64,000 nt of DNA, from contig NZ_JANTPU010000001.1 of the NCBI RefSeq assembly GCF_024752025.1, forward strand, positions 1,882,873 through 1,946,872, given 5' to 3'. The notes below the pieces were generated by a model that was not told the DNA's origin, did not search any database, and was given only the letters and a program-made list of their open reading frames with translations. A program made the translations under genes and the position numbers. Position 1 is the first letter of the stretch, and the number at the start of each line of letters is the position of its first letter. Origin of the DNA: Pseudidiomarina sp. CB1. GTDB taxonomy: Bacteria > Pseudomonadota > Gammaproteobacteria > Enterobacterales > Alteromonadaceae. Of the stretch, positions 1 to 13,420 are shown piece after piece.

Positions 1-90
1 ACCGGGGCAAAAGCCTATCTCTCGCTAGCAGGCGAACTGATTCGCCGCGCAGAACAATTAAAAAAAGCCGAAGCAGCGGCTGAAGCCTGA
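1..90 (+). CDS. parA: ParA/Soj chromosome partitioning ATPase, C-terminal end (partial)
   Basis: Frame 1 is open from the window edge to the TGA at 88-90 and encodes 29 residues beginning TGAKAYLSLAGELIRR. That pattern is typical of the extreme C-terminus of chromosomal ParA (Soj) ATPases. ParA forms ATP-dependent dimers on the nucleoid and works with ParB and parS in origin segregation. The gene ends 14 bases before parB, the usual parAB arrangement. The Walker motifs lie outside the window, so the call rests on the tail and the neighbour. Confidence 0.8.
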   Translation, partial: TGAKAYLSLAGELIRRAEQLKKAEAAAEA

Positions 91-104
91 GGAAACCACG
101 AGCT

Positions 105-1010
105 ATGTCTGCCAAGAAACGAGGACTAGGACGCGGCTTGGACGCGTTATTAACCACCAGTAAGCATGCTCGTGAGCTCGAACATGAGCAGCCTGAGGGC
201 AATGACGTACAGGATATCAGCAAAGGCGAACTTCAGAAACTTCCGATTGAGTTTTTGCAGCCAGGTAAATACCAGCCGCGCAAGGATATGTCGCCTGAAG
301 CACTTGAAGACCTTGCCGCTTCAGTTAAAGCGCAAGGCATCATTCAGCCGATTGTGGTGCGCGAAATTGAGAAAGATAAGTACGAGATTATCGCCGGTGA
401 GCGTCGTTGGCGTGCGGCTCAAATGGCGCGCTTGAGTGAAGTGCCCTGTTTGGTTAAACACGTACCCGATGAAGCTGCAGTTGCTATTGCGTTGATCGAG
501 AACATTCAACGTGAAGATCTGAACGCAATGGAAGAAGCAACTGCCTTGCAACGTCTGTTGGATGAATTTCAACTGACCCATCAAGAGGTTGCTGACGCAG
601 TGGGTAAATCACGCGCAACCGTCACTAACTTATTGCGTTTAAACAACTTAGAACACGAAACCAAAACCCTCCTTGAACGTGGTGACATTGAACATGGCCA
701 CGCCAAACTACTTCTTGCCCTTCAGGGTGAACAACAAAGCGAAGTTGCGCGTACTATTGCTGCAAAAGCGATGACTGTGCGTGAGGCAGAAAAGTTGGTG
801 CGACTTACACTGGAACCGAAAAAACCAGTTGAGCCACAAAAACCAAATGCCGATATTCAGCGCTTGGAACAACGTTTGAGCGATCGCTTAGGTGCTGCAG
901 TTGCGATTAATCATGGCCGCAAAGGCAAAGGCAAAGTGGTGATAAATTACAGTAGTTTAGATGAGCTTGACGGTATACTCACTCACTTTCAGTTGCCTGA
1001 TGATGCTTAA
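105..1010 (+). CDS. parB: Chromosome partitioning protein ParB
   Basis: This 301-residue protein is the centromere-binding CTPase of chromosome segregation. It loads at parS sites and spreads as a clamp. Visible are the N-terminal RGLGRGLDALL motif used by ParB to stimulate ParA (residues 6-16), the ParB/Spo0J nuclease-like fold with the nucleotide-site motif GERRWR (98-103) and ENIQRE (132-137), and a helix-turn-helix around 157-178 (QEVADAVGKSRATVTNLL). The C-terminal 45 residues fit the dimerisation domain. It follows parA directly and precedes the atp operon, a common gammaproteobacterial order. Length matches the family. Confidence 0.97.
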   Translation: MSAKKRGLGRGLDALLTTSKHARELEHEQPEGNDVQDISKGELQKLPIEFLQPGKYQPRKDMSPEALEDLAASVKAQGIIQPIVVREIEKDKYEIIAGERRWRAAQMARLSEVPCLVKHVPDEAAVAIALIENIQREDLNAMEEATALQRLLDEFQLTHQEVADAVGKSRATVTNLLRLNNLEHETKTLLERGDIEHGHAKLLLALQGEQQSEVARTIAAKAMTVREAEKLVRLTLEPKKPVEPQKPNADIQRLEQRLSDRLGAAVAINHGRKGKGKVVINYSSLDELDGILTHFQLPDDA

Positions 1011-1025
1011 GCCGTTTGCATTTTG

Positions 1026-1053
1026 TTGCAATTAGAGCGCAAATCTTTATACT
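1026..1053 (+). promoter_or_regulatory. Candidate sigma70 promoter of the atp operon
   Basis: A TTGCAA element (1026-1031) and a TATACT element (1048-1053) are separated by 16 bases in the 74-base gap between parB and atpI. This fits a vegetative promoter serving the whole atp operon. Assigned by eye only. Confidence 0.5.
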
Positions 1054-1084
1054 ATCGCGGGCTTTTAACTGAGGTTCTGAGCCC

Positions 1085-2345
<1,261 letters not shown>

Positions 2346-2357
2346 TTTTGCTATTAA

Positions 2358-2633
<276 letters not shown>

Positions 2634-2681
2634 GGCTCGATTAACTTTCTCGAACAACTGAACGAATAGGAGGGTGGGTCT

Positions 2682-3152
2682 ATGAGTTTAAATATGACCC
2701 TGATCGGTGAATTAATCGCGTTTATCGTCTTCGTGCTGTTCTGCATGAAGTTTGTTTGGCCACCGCTAAACAATGCGATTGAAGCTCGTCAGAAGAAGAT
2801 TGCCGATGGCCTAGCAGCTGGTGAAAAAGCTGAGAAAAGCCTCGAAGAAGCGCAAGCTAAAGTTGCTGACGAACTTAAAGACGCGAAAGCGCAAGCTGCA
2901 GAGATTATCGCCCAAGCGAAAAAACGCGCGGACGAAACAATCGAAGACGGCAAAAAGCGTGGCGAGCAAGAGCGCGAGAAAATCGTTGCTGCGGGCCACT
3001 CTGAAGTCGAAGCAGAGCGCAACCGCTTACGCGAAGAGCTGCGCAAGCAAGTAGCAGTATTGGCTGTTGCTGGTGCTAGCAAAATCATTGAGCGTGAAAT
3101 TGATAAAGACGCTCACAGTGACATCGTTGAAAAACTGGTCGCTGAACTCTAA
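2682..3152 (+). CDS. atpF: F0F1 ATP synthase subunit b
   Basis: The peripheral stalk subunit, 156 residues, with a single N-terminal membrane helix (about 5-26) and a long charged Ala/Lys/Glu-rich coiled coil (about 30-150). It dimerises and holds F1 to subunit a through the delta subunit. The ribosome-binding site AGGAGGG is near-perfect. Length equals that of the E. coli protein. The alanine/lysine-rich coding creates long antisense and off-frame open frames here, which are not genes. Confidence 0.97.
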   Translation: MSLNMTLIGELIAFIVFVLFCMKFVWPPLNNAIEARQKKIADGLAAGEKAEKSLEEAQAKVADELKDAKAQAAEIIAQAKKRADETIEDGKKRGEQEREKIVAAGHSEVEAERNRLREELRKQVAVLAVAGASKIIEREIDKDAHSDIVEKLVAEL

Positions 3153-3170
3153 CCAAAGGGGTTTGTGCAA

Positions 3171-3704
3171 ATGTCAGAATTGACTACGGTTGCTCGCCCC
3201 TATGCAAAAGCAGCTTTTGATTTTGCACTAGAGCACGGCGCAATCGAAAAATGGCATGAAATGATTACCTTTGCCGCCGCTGTTGCGAGCGATGAAGGCA
3301 TGGCCACTTTTTTGAGTAGTGCCGAAACGCTAGAGAAAAAGGTAGAGGTTTTCGTTAACGTCTGCGGCGAACAACTGGATGAGAAAGGCCAAAACTTCGT
3401 ACGTTTGATGGCGGAGAATAACCGTTTGAAAGCCTTACCTGCTGTCGAGAAGCTTTACAGCGAACTGCGCTCAGAACACGAGCAAGAAGTCACTGTAGAA
3501 GTGACCTCTGCGGTCAAATTGACCAAGAAGCAGCAGGACAATCTAGCACAGACGTTAGAAAAACGTTTTTCACGCAAAGTTAAGCTGAATTGCAGTGTCG
3601 ATGCAGCGATTGTCAGTGGCTTATACATTAAAGCTGGTGACACCGTGATTGACGGTACGGTGCGCGGTAAGCTCGATCGGCTTGCCCATGCACTGCAATC
3701 CTAA
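3171..3704 (+). CDS. atpH: F0F1 ATP synthase subunit delta
   Basis: Delta subunit of F1 (OSCP), 177 residues, connecting the top of the alpha-beta hexamer to the b stalk. The N-terminal helical domain opens [19 protein letters not shown]. The C-terminal part carries [21 protein letters not shown], highly typical of the family. The ATG at 3171 is chosen over an in-frame GTG two codons upstream because AAAGGGG sits at proper distance. Confidence 0.97.
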   Translation: MSELTTVARPYAKAAFDFALEHGAIEKWHEMITFAAAVASDEGMATFLSSAETLEKKVEVFVNVCGEQLDEKGQNFVRLMAENNRLKALPAVEKLYSELRSEHEQEVTVEVTSAVKLTKKQQDNLAQTLEKRFSRKVKLNCSVDAAIVSGLYIKAGDTVIDGTVRGKLDRLAHALQS

Positions 3705-3718
3705 TTGGGGACTTGAGC

Positions 3719-5260
<1,542 letters not shown>

Positions 5261-5315
5261 TGAGCAGTGGCCACCTAAGCGTGGCCACACGTCGTTGAGT
5301 TAACAGGAGATTATC

Positions 5316-6188
5316 ATGGCCGGCGGTAAAGAGATAAAAACCAAGATCGGGAGTATTAACAATACTCAGAAGATCACCAGCGCAATGGAAATGGTTGCTG
5401 CGTCGAAAATGAAAAAGGCGCAGGAACGGATGGCTTCTAGCCGCCCGTATGCCGACAGCATTCGCAAGGTGATCGGCCATGTTGCCCACGCTAACTTGGA
5501 ATACAAGCATCCGTTCTTAGAAGAACGTGAAGTGAAACGAGTTGGCTATATCGTCATTTCAACGGACCGTGGTCTGTGTGGCGGCTTAAACACCAATGAA
5601 TTTAAAGCGGTGGTTAAGCATGCTAAAGAACAACAAGACCAAGGTATTGAAGTTGATTTTGCGGCGATTGGCAGCAAGGCAACGGGTTTCTTTAAACGCT
5701 TTGGAGGCCGTTTACTAGCGCAAACATCAGGTCTTGGCGATAAGCCAAGCGTGAATGATGTGCTCGGCACCGTACAAGTTATGTTGGATGCTTTCGATAA
5801 AGGCAGCATCGATCGTCTTTACGTGGTGTACAACAAGTTTGTGAACACCATGAAGCAGGACCCAACGATAGCGCAGTTGCTACCGTTGCCGAAAGCTGAA
5901 GGCGAAGAACGTGATCGCGTGCAAGCAGGTAGCTGGGATTACCTGTACGAGCCAGCACCAGAGTCTATCTTGGATACCTTGATTCGTCGTTTCGTCGAAT
6001 CAACCGTGTACCAAGGTGTGGTGGACAACATCGCTAGTGAACAGGCAGCGCGGATGGTGGCTATGAAAGCCGCTACCGACAACGCCGAAGACCTCATCGA
6101 TCAGTTGCAGCTCGTGTACAACAAGGCACGTCAGGCAGCTATCACGCAGGAAATTTCGGAAATTGTATCGGGCGCCGAAGCGGTTTAA
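5316..6188 (+). CDS. atpG: F0F1 ATP synthase subunit gamma
   Basis: The rotating central shaft of F1, 290 residues. The N-terminal helix carries [19 protein letters not shown] and the C-terminal helix carries [17 protein letters not shown] and [17 protein letters not shown]. These two helices form the coiled coil inside the alpha-beta hexamer. CAGGAG precedes the ATG. Confidence 0.98.
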   Translation: MAGGKEIKTKIGSINNTQKITSAMEMVAASKMKKAQERMASSRPYADSIRKVIGHVAHANLEYKHPFLEEREVKRVGYIVISTDRGLCGGLNTNEFKAVVKHAKEQQDQGIEVDFAAIGSKATGFFKRFGGRLLAQTSGLGDKPSVNDVLGTVQVMLDAFDKGSIDRLYVVYNKFVNTMKQDPTIAQLLPLPKAEGEERDRVQAGSWDYLYEPAPESILDTLIRRFVESTVYQGVVDNIASEQAARMVAMKAATDNAEDLIDQLQLVYNKARQAAITQEISEIVSGAEAV

Positions 6189-7613
<1,425 letters not shown>

Positions 7614-7629
7614 GAACCGGGAGGTTTAA

Positions 7630-8046
7630 ATGGCAGCAAAAACTGTACACCTTGACGTGGTCAGCGCCGAAGACAGTTTGTTTACTGGCGCCGTTGAGAC
7701 CGTGCAAGTGACCGGTAGCGAAGGTGAATTGGGTATTTACCCTGGTCACGCGCCTTTAATTACCAAAATCAAGCCAGGTATGGTGCGAGTGGTAAAAGAA
7801 GGCGGTGAAGAAGAAATCATCTACGTTGCTGGTGGTGTGCTGGAAGTGCAGCCACACAACGTCACGGTTTTGGCTGATACAGCCGTTCGCGGTGAAGAGC
7901 TTGACGAACAACAAGCACTTGATGCGAAGAAACGTGCTGAAGAAGCAATCGCAGATTCAAGTTCTGATCTTAGCTACGCAGAAGCGGCGGCAGAACTGTC
8001 TCGGGCGTTGGCACAATTGCAGATTATTCGCAAAATCCGCAAATAA
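7630..8046 (+). CDS. atpC: F0F1 ATP synthase subunit epsilon
   Basis: Epsilon subunit, 138 residues, last gene of the operon. The N-terminal beta-sandwich holds [19 protein letters not shown]. The C-terminal two-helix hairpin (about 90-138) is the regulatory arm that can block rotation and ATP hydrolysis. The gene starts 16 bases after atpD behind GGGAGG, and a terminator follows. Confidence 0.97.
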   Translation: MAAKTVHLDVVSAEDSLFTGAVETVQVTGSEGELGIYPGHAPLITKIKPGMVRVVKEGGEEEIIYVAGGVLEVQPHNVTVLADTAVRGEELDEQQALDAKKRAEEAIADSSSDLSYAEAAAELSRALAQLQIIRKIRK

Positions 8047-8070
8047 TCTGGTCCAGCCTAATAGAAGCAA

Positions 8071-8100
8071 AAGCCCAGCCTCGAGCTGGGCTTTTTGTTT
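8071..8100 (+). terminator. Rho-independent terminator of the atp operon
   Basis: A nine-base-pair perfect stem (8071-8079 with 8085-8093) and a CTCGA loop are followed by a T-rich run through about 8103. It lies 25 bases after the atpC stop. Confidence 0.93.
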
Positions 8101-8165
8101 TTGTTAGTTTATATTTAAGTCGCAATTAAGTTAATAACTAATAATAAAATAGAGTAGGGAAACAA

Positions 8166-8708
8166 ATGAAAGAATTAAAAATATTGCTTGTTGTGGTTTT
8201 AGTTGGTGTGCTTTCGGGGTGTGCAATTCCGGTTGATCGGTACCATGCGTCGGCAGATAACCAAAATATAATTAAAGCTCAGGATAGAAAATTCAAAGTT
8301 GCTGATTTTACGGCTACGACGACCGATTACAAGGTGATGTGTCGTTTGGCAAATAATGTGGAACTAAGCGATGGCCTATCGTTTCAAGAGTATATTGAAC
8401 AAGCCTTAATCGAAGAGTTGAAAATGGCAAGTGCATACTCTGAGAAAGAGGGGGTTTTAATTAAAGGCCATCTAAACGATACGGATGTGAGCTCTGGAAT
8501 GACTGATGCGCACTGGACATTGGATTTAACAGTTTCAAATGCACAGGGAGAGAGCTTTCAGGTTAAGCATAAGCGAGAGTTTGACGCTAGTTTTGTCGGC
8601 GGTATAGCTTGCGGTTCGGACATGCCTAAAGCCTTTGCTCCGACTGTTAAAGAGCTTATCTACAAAATCTTTAACCATCCTCAATTCGATGAATTATTCC
8701 TGAAGTAG
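8166..8708 (+). CDS. Putative lipoprotein of unknown function
   Basis: This 180-residue protein has a classical lipoprotein signal. The charged start MKELK is followed by a hydrophobic core and the lipobox LSGC, with the acylated cysteine at residue 19. The mature part shows no domain I recognise. A second cysteine pair (Cys59 and the one in GIACGSD) could form a periplasmic disulfide. Asp at position +2 is absent (Ala instead), so outer-membrane sorting is expected. The gene is visibly AT-richer than its neighbours and stands alone between the atp terminator and glmU, which are adjacent in many relatives. This suggests an insertion. Confidence 0.75.
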   Translation: MKELKILLVVVLVGVLSGCAIPVDRYHASADNQNIIKAQDRKFKVADFTATTTDYKVMCRLANNVELSDGLSFQEYIEQALIEELKMASAYSEKEGVLIKGHLNDTDVSSGMTDAHWTLDLTVSNAQGESFQVKHKREFDASFVGGIACGSDMPKAFAPTVKELIYKIFNHPQFDELFLK

Positions 8709-8721
8709 ATGTTAGATTGAT

Positions 8722-8744
8722 GGGGCCGCCTGTGCGAGGGCCCC
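8722..8744 (+). terminator. Possible weak hairpin after the lipoprotein gene
   Basis: GGGGCC (8722-8727) can pair with GGCCCC (8739-8744) fourteen bases after the lipoprotein stop. No T-run follows, so it could be a factor-assisted terminator or an mRNA-end structure. The rest of 8745-8958 shows nothing definite. Confidence 0.3.
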
Positions 8745-8958
8745 TGACTAATGATGTGCTTTTATGTCTATTCTGGTTCGCTTAGACTAAAAGTGGCCTG
8801 AAAGGCTTAAGTAGCATGAAATTAGAGTTTAATAAAAGACCAGACATCCGCAATTCAACTTAGAGCCCATTCGTTTTTGCTGTGCAAATATTCTGCAAAG
8901 TCATTAACCCGGCGTCACACAAAGCAATTTTCCACCTGTTAATTTACTGTAATCCCGC

Positions 8959-8964
8959 TAGAAT
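8959..8964 (+). promoter_or_regulatory. Candidate -10 element upstream of glmU
   Basis: TAGAAT lies 28 bases before the first glmU ATG. The best -35 at 16-base spacing is the poor TGTTAA (8937-8942). Confidence 0.35.
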
Positions 8965-8991
8965 AGGGCTTTCCAATTCACCAACTGAAAA

Positions 8992-10368
8992 ATGGACGAA
9001 TTCATGGCATTGAGTGTAGTGGTTCTGGCTGCTGGCAAAGGCACGCGTATGCGTTCGGCATTGCCTAAAGTGCTACATCCCGTTGCCCACAAAGCGATGG
9101 TGCAACATGTGATCGACAGCGCACGGCAGCTTGATTCGAGCGCCATTCATGTAATTTACGGCCACGGTGCTGAAGTATTGTTAGATCGCCTTGGTGGGCA
9201 AGCGCTTAATTTTGTTGAGCAAGCCGAGCAACTTGGTACTGGTCATGCGGTGCAGCAAGTGGTACCGCATCTTGGCGATGATGAACATGTGCTGATTTTA
9301 TATGGTGATGTACCGTTAACGCGCGTTGAGACCTTACAAGCTTTAGTCGAAGCAGGCCAAAATTCAGAGCTTGCTTTACTGACCGTCAACCTACCCGATC
9401 CAACAGGTTATGGGCGCATCTTGCGTGACGCTGATGGCAACATCACTGGCATCGTTGAGCAAAAAGACGCAACGGCTGCGCAATTGAAGGTGACTGAGGC
9501 CAACACTGGCATGATGCTGACGCAAGGAAAAGCGCTAAAACGTTGGCTAGGAGCGTTATCGAATCACAACGCACAGGGCGAATACTACCTGACCGATATC
9601 GTTGCGATGGCTGCTCAAGAAGGTGTACAGATAGCTTCGACCCAACCGCAAGACATCCATGAAGTCGAGGGCGCGAACAACCGCGTACAGCTTGCAGCGC
9701 TTGAGCGTGCGTATCAACAACGCCAAGCCGAACAGCTAATGCTCGATGGCGCTACACTGCTCGACCCCGCCCGTGTTGATGTGCGCGGCACGGTCACAAT
9801 TGCCAATGACGTCCTAGTTGATGTGAATGTGATCTTTGAAGGTCATGTCGAGCTTGGCGAAGGCGTTGTTATTGAAAGCAACTGTATTTTGCGTAACTGC
9901 AGAATTGCTGCGGGTGCGCGTATTAAGTCCCATAGCATTGTTGAAGAAGCACAAGTTGGCGAACAATGCGAAGTTGGCCCCTATGCTCGCCTGCGTCCGG
10001 GCTCGGTACTTGAACAGGGCGCGAAGGTCGGCAACTTTGTTGAAATGAAAAAGTCGAAGCTCGGTAAAGGTTCAAAAGCCAATCACCTCACCTATTTAGG
10101 CGATGCGATCATCGGTGAGCAGGTGAATATTGGTGCAGGTACCATCACTTGCAATTACGATGGCGTGAATAAGTCCACCACCCAAATCGACGATGGTGCT
10201 TTTATCGGCTCCAATAGCTCTTTGGTTGCGCCGGTTCGCATTGGCAAACAAGCCACAGTTGGTGCTGGCTCGACCATTACCAAGGATGTGGAGGATGCCG
10301 AGCTGGGTATCGCCCGTGGTAAACAACGCAATATGACGGGCTGGCAACGCCCGCAAAAGAAAGGATAA
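8992..10368 (+). CDS. glmU: Bifunctional UDP-N-acetylglucosamine pyrophosphorylase / glucosamine-1-phosphate N-acetyltransferase
   Basis: GlmU acetylates glucosamine-1-phosphate and then couples it to UTP, giving UDP-GlcNAc for peptidoglycan and LPS. The protein is up to 458 residues. The N-terminal uridyltransferase domain has the nucleotide-binding motif LAAGKGTRM (12-20) followed by LPKVLHP. The C-terminal half is a left-handed beta-helix of hexapeptide repeats with the acetyltransferase motif NHLTYLGDA. An in-frame ATG at 9004 ([11 protein letters not shown]) is an equally good start, with GGACG five bases before it. The gene ends five bases before glmS. Confidence 0.97.
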   Translation: MDEFMALSVVVLAAGKGTRMRSALPKVLHPVAHKAMVQHVIDSARQLDSSAIHVIYGHGAEVLLDRLGGQALNFVEQAEQLGTGHAVQQVVPHLGDDEHVLILYGDVPLTRVETLQALVEAGQNSELALLTVNLPDPTGYGRILRDADGNITGIVEQKDATAAQLKVTEANTGMMLTQGKALKRWLGALSNHNAQGEYYLTDIVAMAAQEGVQIASTQPQDIHEVEGANNRVQLAALERAYQQRQAEQLMLDGATLLDPARVDVRGTVTIANDVLVDVNVIFEGHVELGEGVVIESNCILRNCRIAAGARIKSHSIVEEAQVGEQCEVGPYARLRPGSVLEQGAKVGNFVEMKKSKLGKGSKANHLTYLGDAIIGEQVNIGAGTITCNYDGVNKSTTQIDDGAFIGSNSSLVAPVRIGKQATVGAGSTITKDVEDAELGIARGKQRNMTGWQRPQKKG

Positions 10369-10373
10369 GACGT

Positions 10374-12206
10374 ATGTGTGGAATCGTAGGCGCCACTTCC
10401 GAGCGCCGTATTAGCAAAATCCTGCTGGAAGGCCTTAAGCGCCTTGAATACCGTGGTTACGACTCTGCTGGCCTTGCCGTATTGAGCGAAGATGGCGTTA
10501 TTGAAAGCATTCGTCGTACAGGTAAAGTTCAAGAATTGAAAGATGCAGTCGGTGAACACCCGCTAAGTGGTACTACAGGTATCGCGCATACGCGCTGGGC
10601 AACCCATGGTGGCGTGACTGAAGCAAACGCCCATCCGCATATTTCTAACGACTGTATTGCCGTTGTTCATAACGGCATTATCGAAAACCACGACAAACTG
10701 CGTGAGCAATTGCGTGCCCACGGTTACGAATTTCGTTCCGACACTGACACTGAAGTGATTTGTCACTTGGTACACCACGAGAAAAAGACGCACAGCGACT
10801 TATTTGAAGCGGTACAAGCGGCGGTGAAGCAACTCGAAGGCGCTTATGGCACTGTGGTCATGGATTGCCAAGAACCAGGTCGCTTAGTGGTCGCGCGTTC
10901 AGGCAGCCCACTGGTGATTGGCCTAGGTATCGGCGAGAACTTTATCGCTTCGGACCAGTTGGCGTTGTTACCTGTTACGCGCAAGTTTATGTACCTTGAA
11001 GAAGGTGATATGGCTGATATCAGCCGCACTGAGGTGAAAGTTTATAACGCGCAGGGAGCGCGCATCGAACGTGACGTGCACGAGTCTGACGGCCAGTATG
11101 ACGCTGGCGGCAAAGGCAATTATCGTCATTTCATGCTCAAAGAGATCCACGAGCAGCCAGCGGCAGTGCGTAACGCGTTAGAGGGCCGATTGGTCGACGG
11201 GCGTGTCGCTGACAACGCTTTCGGTGAAGGCTCAATGGCGCTGTTGAAGAGTGTTGAGCACGTGCAAATTGTGGCCTGCGGCACCTCTTACCACGCTGGA
11301 ATGGTTGCGCGTTACTGGCTCGAAGCGCTTGCTGGCGTGTCGTGTAATGTCGAAATTGCTTCCGAGTTCCGTTATCGCCAGTCGCACGTGCATCCAAACA
11401 GTTTGCTGGTGACGATTTCACAGTCTGGTGAAACTGCAGACACCTTGGCGGCATTGCGCTTGTCGAAAGAGCTCGGCTACAAAGGTTCTTTGACCATCTG
11501 TAACGTGTCGACCTCTTCGATGGTTCGCGAGTCTGACCTAGCGTACATGACCCGCGCCGGTACTGAAATCGGTGTGGCCTCAACCAAAGCCTTCACCACG
11601 CAGTTGGTAGGCTTAATGATGCTGGTGTTAGCCCTTGGGCAATCCCGTGGCCTTGCGGCAGACAAACAAGATGTGATTGTCAAAGGCCTGAAAACCTTGC
11701 CAGCGAAGCTGGAAGAAGCGTTGTTGTTGAGCGACGAAATCGAAGCGTTAGCGCCACAATTTGCCGACAAGTATCACAGTCTTTTCCTAGGCCGAGGCTC
11801 GCAATATCCGATCGCGATGGAAGGCGCACTTAAGCTCAAAGAGATCTCGTACATTCACGCTGAAGCCTACGCTGCGGGTGAGCTCAAGCACGGCCCGTTG
11901 GCCCTGATTGACGCTGAAATGCCAGTTATCGTCGTCGCTCCGAATGATGAGCTACTTGAGAAACTGAAGTCGAATGTTGAAGAAGTCCGTGCCCGCGGCG
12001 GCATCATGTATGTGTTTGCCGATCGCGATGCCAACTTCAAAAGCGACGAAAGCATGCACGTGATCAACGTCAGTCACTGCGACGAACTCATTGCCCCTAT
12101 CGTCTACACCATTCCGCTACAGTTGCTGTCGTACTTCGTGGCCATCATCAAAGGCACCGACGTTGACCAACCGCGTAACTTGGCGAAATCGGTGACGGTT
12201 GAATAA
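10374..12206 (+). CDS. glmS: Glutamine-fructose-6-phosphate aminotransferase (isomerizing)
   Basis: GlmS makes glucosamine-6-phosphate from fructose-6-phosphate and glutamine, the first step of amino-sugar synthesis. It is 610 residues. Cys2 of MCGIVG is the N-terminal nucleophile of the glutaminase domain. Two SIS sugar-isomerase domains follow ([10 protein letters not shown] and the [18 protein letters not shown] region). The C-terminus [11 protein letters not shown] is conserved and encodes the Tn7 target. It probably forms an operon with glmU. Confidence 0.98.
   Translation: MCGIVGATSERRISKILLEGLKRLEYRGYDSAGLAVLSEDGVIESIRRTGKVQELKDAVGEHPLSGTTGIAHTRWATHGGVTEANAHPHISNDCIAVVHNGIIENHDKLREQLRAHGYEFRSDTDTEVICHLVHHEKKTHSDLFEAVQAAVKQLEGAYGTVVMDCQEPGRLVVARSGSPLVIGLGIGENFIASDQLALLPVTRKFMYLEEGDMADISRTEVKVYNAQGARIERDVHESDGQYDAGGKGNYRHFMLKEIHEQPAAVRNALEGRLVDGRVADNAFGEGSMALLKSVEHVQIVACGTSYHAGMVARYWLEALAGVSCNVEIASEFRYRQSHVHPNSLLVTISQSGETADTLAALRLSKELGYKGSLTICNVSTSSMVRESDLAYMTRAGTEIGVASTKAFTTQLVGLMMLVLALGQSRGLAADKQDVIVKGLKTLPAKLEEALLLSDEIEALAPQFADKYHSLFLGRGSQYPIAMEGALKLKEISYIHAEAYAAGELKHGPLALIDAEMPVIVVAPNDELLEKLKSNVEEVRARGGIMYVFADRDANFKSDESMHVINVSHCDELIAPIVYTIPLQLLSYFVAIIKGTDVDQPRNLAKSVTVE
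12171..12206 (+). other. attTn7-type target sequence at the glmS 3' end
   Basis: The last twelve codons of glmS, including the stop, match the TnsD recognition region of E. coli glmS at all but a few third-codon positions (compare CCGCGTAAC and GGTGACGGTTGA). Tn7-like elements insert about 23-25 bases downstream, which here is inside the terminator. No Tn7 ends or tns genes are seen, so the site looks unoccupied. Confidence 0.7.
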
Positions 12207-12223
12207 CTCTGAATTTCGAAGCT

Positions 12224-12250
12224 AAAAAAGGCGCTGCGGCGCCTTTTTTA
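12224..12250 (+). terminator. Rho-independent terminator of glmUS
   Basis: An A/T-flanked stem AAAAAAGGCGC (12224-12234) pairs with its complement at 12239-12249 around a TGCG loop. It gives a T-run on both strands and may also stop leftward transcription from the toxin gene. Confidence 0.92.
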
Positions 12251-12265
12251 ATGCTTCTCTACTGT

Positions 12266-12583
12266 TTAAATGCCGCATATTAGAAAGTCAAAAGCAGCTA
12301 CTATATCCGCATGATAGTCGGTTAGATCTGCCGCCGGTTCTCCCAAGTATTTCCGTTCAAGCCCAGCTATCTCTTGTATTATTCCAATATAATCTTGCCC
12401 GTCTATATTAAATCGCGGATTAAGCCGTGTCATAGGCGGAATAACTGCGCCATGTGCTGAGATTAGCGGGATCACAACTGTTGTCTTCAAATCACCTAAT
12501 AAGTCACTTTGGATCTCAAGCAACAAAGGGTATTCGGCGCGTGTTCGAGGGTTAGGATTATGGTACGCCCAAAATTGAGACAT
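12266..12583 (-). CDS. ccdB: CcdB-family toxin (DNA gyrase poison family)
   Basis: This 105-residue protein fits the CcdB fold end to end. It has an N-terminal strand with Tyr and Asn, YPLLLEIQSDLLGDL, VVIPL, LNPRFNIDGQDY, a PAADLTDYHADIVAAFDFL helix and a C-terminal GI dipeptide. CcdB toxins trap DNA gyrase on cleaved DNA. Plasmid CcdB ends WGI; here the residue before GI is Cys, and chromosomal homologues commonly vary at this place. Its ATG overlaps the stop of the antitoxin gene by one base (TAATG), so translation is probably coupled. Family membership is confident; gyrase targeting is inferred. Confidence 0.88.
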   Translation of the reverse strand: MSQFWAYHNPNPRTRAEYPLLLEIQSDLLGDLKTTVVIPLISAHGAVIPPMTRLNPRFNIDGQDYIGIIQEIAGLERKYLGEPAADLTDYHADIVAAFDFLICGI

Positions 12584-12897
12584 TAGAACTTCCTTACGCT
12601 ATCGCTGAATGTACCGCCTGACTCAACCTTTTCGTTGTAGGCTTCAATGGCTTTGGCATTGTCTTTTAGCCATTGCTCACGTTCGTCATTCAACTTTCGA
12701 AAAATCGCTCGGTAATTGTATGTCGTAGTGCCACTAGCGACGCCTTCGCCTAAGACCATGCGATCCCGCTCTTCCTCTAACTTACGTAAACCTGCTCGCA
12801 CGACTTCGCTTGCAGACGCATAGCGGCCACTAGCGACAAGTTCATCGACAAATTGATCAAAGTGGTGCCCTAGGCTGACGCTTGTATTTTTAGCCAT
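12583..12897 (-). CDS. Antitoxin with ParD-like N-terminus and CcdA-like C-terminus
   Basis: This 104-residue protein is encoded just before the CcdB toxin. Residues 1-45 resemble ParD ribbon-helix-helix antitoxins (MAKNTSVSLGHHFDQFV, then SGRYASASEVVRAGLRKLEEE). The last 30 residues instead resemble the toxin-wrapping tail of CcdA (QWLKDNAKAIEAYNEKV then GTFSDSVRKF; compare the AIEAYN and FSD..R.F pattern of chromosomal CcdA). The protein is longer than a normal ParD. The N-part would bind the operator palindrome upstream, and the tail would neutralise the CcdB partner. The chimera reading is an inference from motif memory, not an alignment. Confidence 0.85.
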   Translation of the reverse strand: MAKNTSVSLGHHFDQFVDELVASGRYASASEVVRAGLRKLEEERDRMVLGEGVASGTTTYNYRAIFRKLNDEREQWLKDNAKAIEAYNEKVESGGTFSDSVRKF

Positions 12898-12932
12898 AGT
12901 TGTCTCGTTTGTTGAATACTAAACCGTATTTA

Positions 12933-12959
12933 ATACCAATATTTAATATATTTTGGTAT
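12933..12959 (-). promoter_or_regulatory. Palindromic operator candidate of the toxin-antitoxin operon
   Basis: ATACCAA (12933-12939) and TTGGTAT (12953-12959) form a perfect seven-base inverted repeat around an AT-rich 13-base centre, 36-62 bases upstream of the antitoxin ATG. Ribbon-helix-helix antitoxins repress their own operon at such repeats. The AT-rich core may hold the promoter. Confidence 0.5.
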
Positions 12960-13096
12960 GCGGCCTCAATAAAATCAAATCGAAAGTACATAATAGTCAG
13001 TGATAAAAGGCTTCACTTTGTCTGGAAAAACAATGACTAGAATGTTAATTTCAAAACCATAAAAATGTAAATCAAATGTGAAAAGGATGACAGTCA

Positions 13097-13420
13097 ATGA
13101 AAAGGCTTTCGTACATCGCTCCGCACAAGGCAGGTGTGGTATGTGGAATGGTTGCAGCAGGTGTATCGGTTGTTATCTTGTTCCCGTTATCGATTTTAAT
13201 GGCCGTTATTTCCGTAATTGGTGACGTTGACAGTGATGTAGCGATTACGTTCGGGTTCTCCCTATTTAGTATCACGCTCGCCCCTTTATTTTACGGTTTT
13301 ACGACCTATATCTTCGCGCTCATTGCAGCATGGATGTATAACCTTGTCGCGCAGAAGACCGGCGGCATTGCTTACCGTACGCAAAAAGAGAAAGCTCAAG
13401 AGTCTGAGCAGCATGTTTAA
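13097..13420 (+). CDS. Small integral membrane protein (DUF3566-like)
   Basis: This 107-residue protein has two long hydrophobic segments (about 12-39 and 50-83). The second ends in FALIAAWMYNLVAQKTGGIAY. The pattern of a hydrophobic helix followed by YNLVA..GGI is shared with small membrane proteins carrying a DUF3566-like transmembrane module; the function is unknown. A charged tail (RTQKEKAQESEQ) would be cytoplasmic. AAAAGGATG precedes the ATG. Its last eight bases overlap the next gene, so the two are probably co-translated. Confidence 0.7.
   Translation: MKRLSYIAPHKAGVVCGMVAAGVSVVILFPLSILMAVISVIGDVDSDVAITFGFSLFSITLAPLFYGFTTYIFALIAAWMYNLVAQKTGGIAYRTQKEKAQESEQHV

Noticed and set aside
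2789..3088. Long antisense open frame opposite atpF
   Set aside because: It mirrors the alanine/lysine/glutamate-rich coiled coil of AtpF, has no ribosome-binding site and no protein-like composition.
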